Below, in pieces: positions 40,697 to 42,408 of a DNA stretch of 42,408 nucleotides (its first letter is position 1; each line of letters opens with the position of its first letter). Origin of the DNA: Burkholderiales bacterium (GTDB lineage Bacteria > Pseudomonadota > Gammaproteobacteria > Burkholderiales > Casimicrobiaceae); the NCBI GenBank assembly GCA_025354165.1, contig JANXNI010000027.1, forward strand, positions 1-42,408, given 5' to 3'. Position numbers and translations under genes: made by a program. A model generated the notes under the pieces. It did not search any database. It saw nothing but the letters and a program-made list of their open reading frames with translations, and had not been told where the DNA came from.

Positions 40697-40880
40697 TGAC
40701 TCAGTGACTAGGTGATGTGCTCACAAACCGCTACATTGTTGGTTTTAACCGATGAGCGACCACCATGAGCACTAAAGCCCCCAGCCACGTCCCCCCGCTG
40801 CCATTCTGGAAGCGCTGGACGGCCCATGTCTTTAACTGGTCGGTCAATTAACCGCCACCCAAAAACTGTATATTGGCACA
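40697..40880. other. Mostly non-coding segment with a 28-codon frame
   Basis: This gap after the stem-loop holds two TTAACCG copies (40745, 40848) and the small frame at 40765-40851. TATATT at 40869-40874 could be a -10 box for the next gene, but no good -35 is seen. Nothing else is recognisable. Confidence 0.4.
40765..40851 (+). CDS. Possible 28-aa peptide
   Basis: ATG 40765 opens a 28-codon frame encoding MSTKAPSHVPPLPFWKRWTA and ending HVFNWSVN, unusually rich in Trp, Phe and Pro. A 7-codon frame (40752-40775) with its own ATG overlaps the start. The TAA stop is inside a TTAACCG motif. No ribosome-binding site is convincing, so translation is uncertain. Confidence 0.25.
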   Translation: MSTKAPSHVPPLPFWKRWTAHVFNWSVN

Positions 40881-41204
40881 GTGAAATGCAACGTATATCG
40901 GTTTTATGTGGGCGGCAAAAAGCAGGACGATGACGACGTCAAGCGTGCTGGCGCTCGGCTCGGCCTCGTCGTCTTTGAGCCCTATCGCCGTGATCAGACC
41001 GGCGCGCCAGTAAGGTTCCGTGCCATGCTGGTTTCAGCTGATCAGGCCGGTCAAAATGTCCTGCCGCCGCTCGATCACGCATTCATCACCCGCCTGGACT
41101 CTCGGGGAATCCTGATTCGTGGCCAAGAGATCATCGCCCGCAGCCCGTCGATTAAATCTCGGCTGGAATATTACGATCAGCTCTGGCTCTGTAAACCGGC
41201 CTGA
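40881..41204 (+). CDS. Hypothetical accessory protein
   Basis: This 107-aa protein starts with GTG 40881. It is basic, with a mixed alpha/beta look (KCNVYRFYVGGKKQDDDDVK, LGLVVFEPYRRDQTGAPVRF, SRLEYYDQLWLCKPA). It stands alone on the plus strand after the tail operon, where Mu-like phages carry accessory genes. No family is recognised. Confidence 0.6.
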   Translation: MKCNVYRFYVGGKKQDDDDVKRAGARLGLVVFEPYRRDQTGAPVRFRAMLVSADQAGQNVLPPLDHAFITRLDSRGILIRGQEIIARSPSIKSRLEYYDQLWLCKPA

Positions 41205-41304
41205 CGGTGCGTTGGGCACGCCACCGATGTCCGTGGGGCCCCTCTAACGTTTTGGTGTTTTCAGTACCGAACGGGATTTCGCGACCGAATTGGCAGCGTG
41301 TCAA
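41205..41304. other. Gap between convergent accessory genes
   Basis: This 100-bp space separates the plus-strand orphan and the minus-strand pair. CCGAATTGGCAG near 41286-41297 resembles the end-box CGATTTGGCAG at 229-239 but differs at several places. No clear terminator is visible. Confidence 0.3.
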
Positions 41305-41859
41305 CTACATATCGGCCTTTGCCTTTTCGGCTGCGCGTGCTTTTTTCGCTGCGGCATAGGCCATAACCACGTCATTTGCCTTTTTTGACGATACAGAAAT
41401 TCGCGTCTGCGCAGGGCGTTGCGGAGGGCCATCGGTGGCCGGGAAATACATCAGCGATGCTTGCAATTCAGGTTTTGTCCAATGCACAATTTGCGTAACA
41501 GTTCCGACGATTACCCTCATTGGGTCAGGCTTCTGCCACGATTCCAGCGTGTCGTGCGGCCCAATGCGCTCCTCGATGTTGGTTTTGATGTCATCAAAAA
41601 ACCGCCCTTCGAGCCTCACACCGTACCCCTCGAATGTCCCAGCGACGTATATAACTTCAAACTGAACTGGCACTTTGTTGGCGTACGTTTCGCCCGTGAC
41701 GAAGCAGCTCTGATAGCTCACTAGCTCTTCGCCGCACTTCTGAGTGGGCATCTTGGCTTCAACCGCGCCTCGCGGGGAGCCTAGAGGAATGCCTTTAAGA
41801 TCAACGGCTGATGCAATCGAACAAAATCCGAACAAAACGAGGGCGATTTGCAGTTTCAT
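41305..41859 (-). CDS. Periplasmic protein of unknown function
   Basis: This 184-aa protein has a clear Sec signal peptide (MKLQIALVLFGFCSIASAVD, cleavage after ASA at about 18). The mature part has two cysteines (QKCGEELVSYQSCFVTGETY) that may form a disulfide, and a Lys/Ala-rich C-terminal helix. The N-terminal motif KGIPLGSPRGAVEAKMP resembles small periplasmic proteins with a GIPLGS start. Its start overlaps the stop of the HNH gene, so the two form an operon transcribed towards the phage interior. It is probably a lysogenic-conversion (moron) gene. Confidence 0.75.
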   Translation of the reverse strand: MKLQIALVLFGFCSIASAVDLKGIPLGSPRGAVEAKMPTQKCGEELVSYQSCFVTGETYANKVPVQFEVIYVAGTFEGYGVRLEGRFFDDIKTNIEERIGPHDTLESWQKPDPMRVIVGTVTQIVHWTKPELQASLMYFPATDGPPQRPAQTRISVSSKKANDVVMAYAAAKKARAAEKAKADM

Positions 41860-42176
41860 GGTTTAACCTGGGTGGATTGACGAAGAAGGCGACAGCGGCG
41901 CACATCGGCGTGTGTCTTGGCGCGGTGCTCGGCTAGGGTTAACCACTGCATGTTCGCGCGATGATCCGCGCCGCCCGCACACAGGGGCTCAATGTGGTCA
42001 ACCTGATAGCCAGGGCAAGCGCCTTTAATGTGTCGAGTCACGGGGCACAGATCACCTTTGCGGAACCGATAAACTTCGCCCGCAGAACGATCAGCAGCCA
42101 AAGCCACAAAGGCAAAAGCCGCGAAACCCCCGCAAATAAAGGCAACTCGAAACATAGGGCGCAATCGTAGCGTCAA
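41856..42176 (-). CDS. Exported or membrane-anchored HNH nuclease
   Basis: This 106-aa protein has its HNH core in the C-terminal two thirds: YRFRKGDLCPVTRHIKGACP, then D60-H61 in QVDHIEPLCAGGADHRAN, N75 and H84 in the LAEHRAKTH segment. Cys44, Cys54, Cys66 and Cys95 could bind a structural metal or form disulfides. Residues 8-28 (FRVAFICGGFAAFAFVALAA) form a signal peptide or anchor, so the nuclease would act in the periplasm. Met8 is an alternative start. It is the first gene inside the right end, divergent from the phage's main direction. Attack on incoming DNA is a possible role. Confidence 0.8.
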   Translation of the reverse strand: MTLRLRPMFRVAFICGGFAAFAFVALAADRSAGEVYRFRKGDLCPVTRHIKGACPGYQVDHIEPLCAGGADHRANMQWLTLAEHRAKTHADVRRCRLLRQSTQVKP

Positions 42177-42208
42177 GTTTCAATGATTTAACCGATCACC
42201 CAACAAAC

Positions 42209-42289
42209 AGATTTGCGCTCGATTTGTCAGCGAACGCTAGCACTGCCAAATTGCCCGCAAAATCGCGACAAATCGAGCGCGAAATTACA
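42209..42289 (-). repeat. Right-end transposase-site array with internal inverted repeat
   Basis: Reverse-orientation boxes CAAATTG (42247-42253), CAAAATCG (42258-42265) and CAAATCG (42269-42275) mirror the left end. Forward boxes AGATTTG (42209-42215) and CGATTTG (42220-42226) also occur, so the orientation is mixed. The 14-mer gcgctcgatttgtc at 42215-42228 is repeated exactly as its reverse complement at 42267-42280. The 20-bp inverted partner of the left end is at 42242-42261. Confidence 0.7.
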
Positions 42290-42292
42290 TTG

Positions 42293-42297
42293 TACGC
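42293..42297. repeat. Candidate 5-bp target-site duplication, right copy (tacgc)
   Basis: This is the right partner of the pentamer at 171-175. It follows directly after the right-end array of transposase boxes. The same caveats apply: it is a short match, and the termini are not TG/CA. Confidence 0.35.
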
Positions 42298-42408
42298 CAA
42301 ACTTGTTGCCCTGCTACATGCGAAATCCGCCTTCCGTAGTTTTCTGTAGTTTCTGGACGGATCGGGCAAAACAAAGCCCGCTGCCGTTGCCGATCAGCAG
42401 GCCTCCTC
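42298..42408. other. Right flank, probably host DNA
   Basis: These 111 bp follow the right transposase-site array and lack the phage's repeated boxes. GGGC-AAAACAAA-GCCC (42364-42379) could form a short hairpin. No coding family is recognised. The frame that continues the left-flank reading frame across the tacgc junction is open to the end. Confidence 0.4.

Larger units (their letters stand above)
58..42194. repeat. Dispersed heptamer TTAACCG / CGGTTAA, 48 copies across the window
   Basis: Copies read by eye (first base). TTAACCG on the plus strand: 58, 210, 3093, 3182, 6641, 8580, 9402, 12702, 13444, 17469, 20402, 20619, 24078, 24088, 24221, 26228, 28041, 28421, 29548, 29898, 31047, 35612, 36943, 39777, 40000, 40201, 40745, 40848, 42188. 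CGGTTAA: 2364, 2651, 2961, 8031, 8261, 8292, 12082, 13013, 15959, 20441, 22418, 24591, 25421, 30784, 31699, 32853, 33540, 33650, 36722. At 60 percent G+C about 4 are expected. Copies occur in every codon phase, overlap stop codons and lie in gaps. A further T usually precedes (TTTAACCG). No copy lies between 217 and 2363. The function is unknown. Confidence 0.85.
176..42292. mobile_element. Mu-like transposable prophage with siphovirus-type morphogenesis genes
   Basis: The element is defined by a MuA-type DDE transposase, MuB-type ATPase, Ner, Gam, GemA and Mor-like regulators, followed by Mu/B3-type head genes and a siphovirus-type tail module. There is no sheath gene and no tyrosine or serine integrase. 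Both ends carry CRATTTG boxes in opposite orientation, plus a 20-bp near-perfect inverted repeat (221-240 and 42242-42261, 18 of 20 matching). The boundaries given assume a 5-bp target duplication tacgc at 171-175 and 42293-42297. Mu-type ends normally start with TG and finish with CA, and these do not, so the true ends could lie up to about 10 bp further in. Confidence 0.93.

Noticed and set aside
41286-41297. CCGAATTGGCAG as an extra transposase end site
   Set aside because: It resembles the end box only partly and stands alone, about 1 kb from the right end.
184-42289. TG...CA termini at 184 and 42289 as exact element ends
   Set aside because: The 5 bp outside them (caatt and ttgta) do not match, so no target duplication supports them. 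They are kept as an alternative, not as the main call.
1-42408. CRISPR array, rRNA genes, integrase or insertion sequences
   Set aside because: No spaced direct-repeat array, no rRNA sequence beyond the boxA-like motif, and no tyrosine or serine recombinase or IS transposase was found on either strand.

Overview
The window holds an essentially complete Mu-like transposable phage (prophage) of about 42.1 kb, with short flanks of probable host DNA (about 1-175 and 42293-42408). The DNA looks G+C-rich (about 60 percent by eye) and genes are packed with ATGA, GTGA or TAATG junctions. The host is probably a G+C-rich proteobacterium: there is a CI/LexA-type repressor, an rrn-like boxA, and a REP-like palindrome of the CCCTCTCCC/GGGAGAGGG kind. 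No host gene is recognisable in the flanks, so I do not name a genus. The phage combines Mu-type transposition genes (ner, A, B, gam, gemA, mor) with a B3/D3112-like morphogenesis module: DUF1804 and DUF935 proteins, a protease with a nested scaffold, a tail-tube protein, and no tail sheath. A long non-contractile tail (siphovirus morphology) is therefore expected.

Layout. 176-260: left end with repeated CRATTTG boxes, the probable transposase sites. 260-1260: repressor on the minus strand facing ner across a shared promoter/operator region. 1260-5349: ner, two small early genes, transposase A and ATPase B. 5349-13464: a long run of small early/middle genes, including several winged-helix proteins, Gam, a DUF4406 protein, HU, GemA, an HNH nuclease and a Mor/C-like activator at the end. 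13470-14007: a small minus-strand gene, a putative late promoter with an immediate terminator, and a tRNA-Met(CAT). 14032-15871: lysis cassette (holin, SLT endolysin, Rz/Rz1). 15868-20090: exported protein, repeat-rich and lectin-like fibre-type proteins, a DksA/TraR-type zinc finger and a coiled-coil membrane protein. 20093-28844: packaging and head genes. 28854-40608: tail genes, with a textbook -1 frameshift site in the chaperone pair. 40609-40880: a non-coding segment with boxA plus a perfect 11-bp stem-loop. 40881-42176: accessory right end, with one plus-strand orphan and a minus-strand pair encoding an exported HNH nuclease and a periplasmic protein. 42188-42292: right end with transposase sites.

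How it works together (family knowledge plus inference). The repressor and Ner control the divergent early promoters. A and B replicate the phage by transposition. Gam and HU protect and shape the DNA. The Mor-like protein probably switches on the late region starting near 13.8 kb. Late genes package DNA, build a siphovirus particle and lyse the cell.

The most unusual signal is a 7-mer, TTAACCG, which I counted 48 times on the two strands (about 4 expected at this composition). It lies in all reading frames, in intergenic DNA, across stop codons and close to both phage ends. Other points of interest are a tRNA-Met with an initiator-type C1xA72 mismatch, the nut-like boxA-hairpin element, a perfect 13-bp inverted repeat next to the HU gene, and the exported HNH nuclease operon at the right end.
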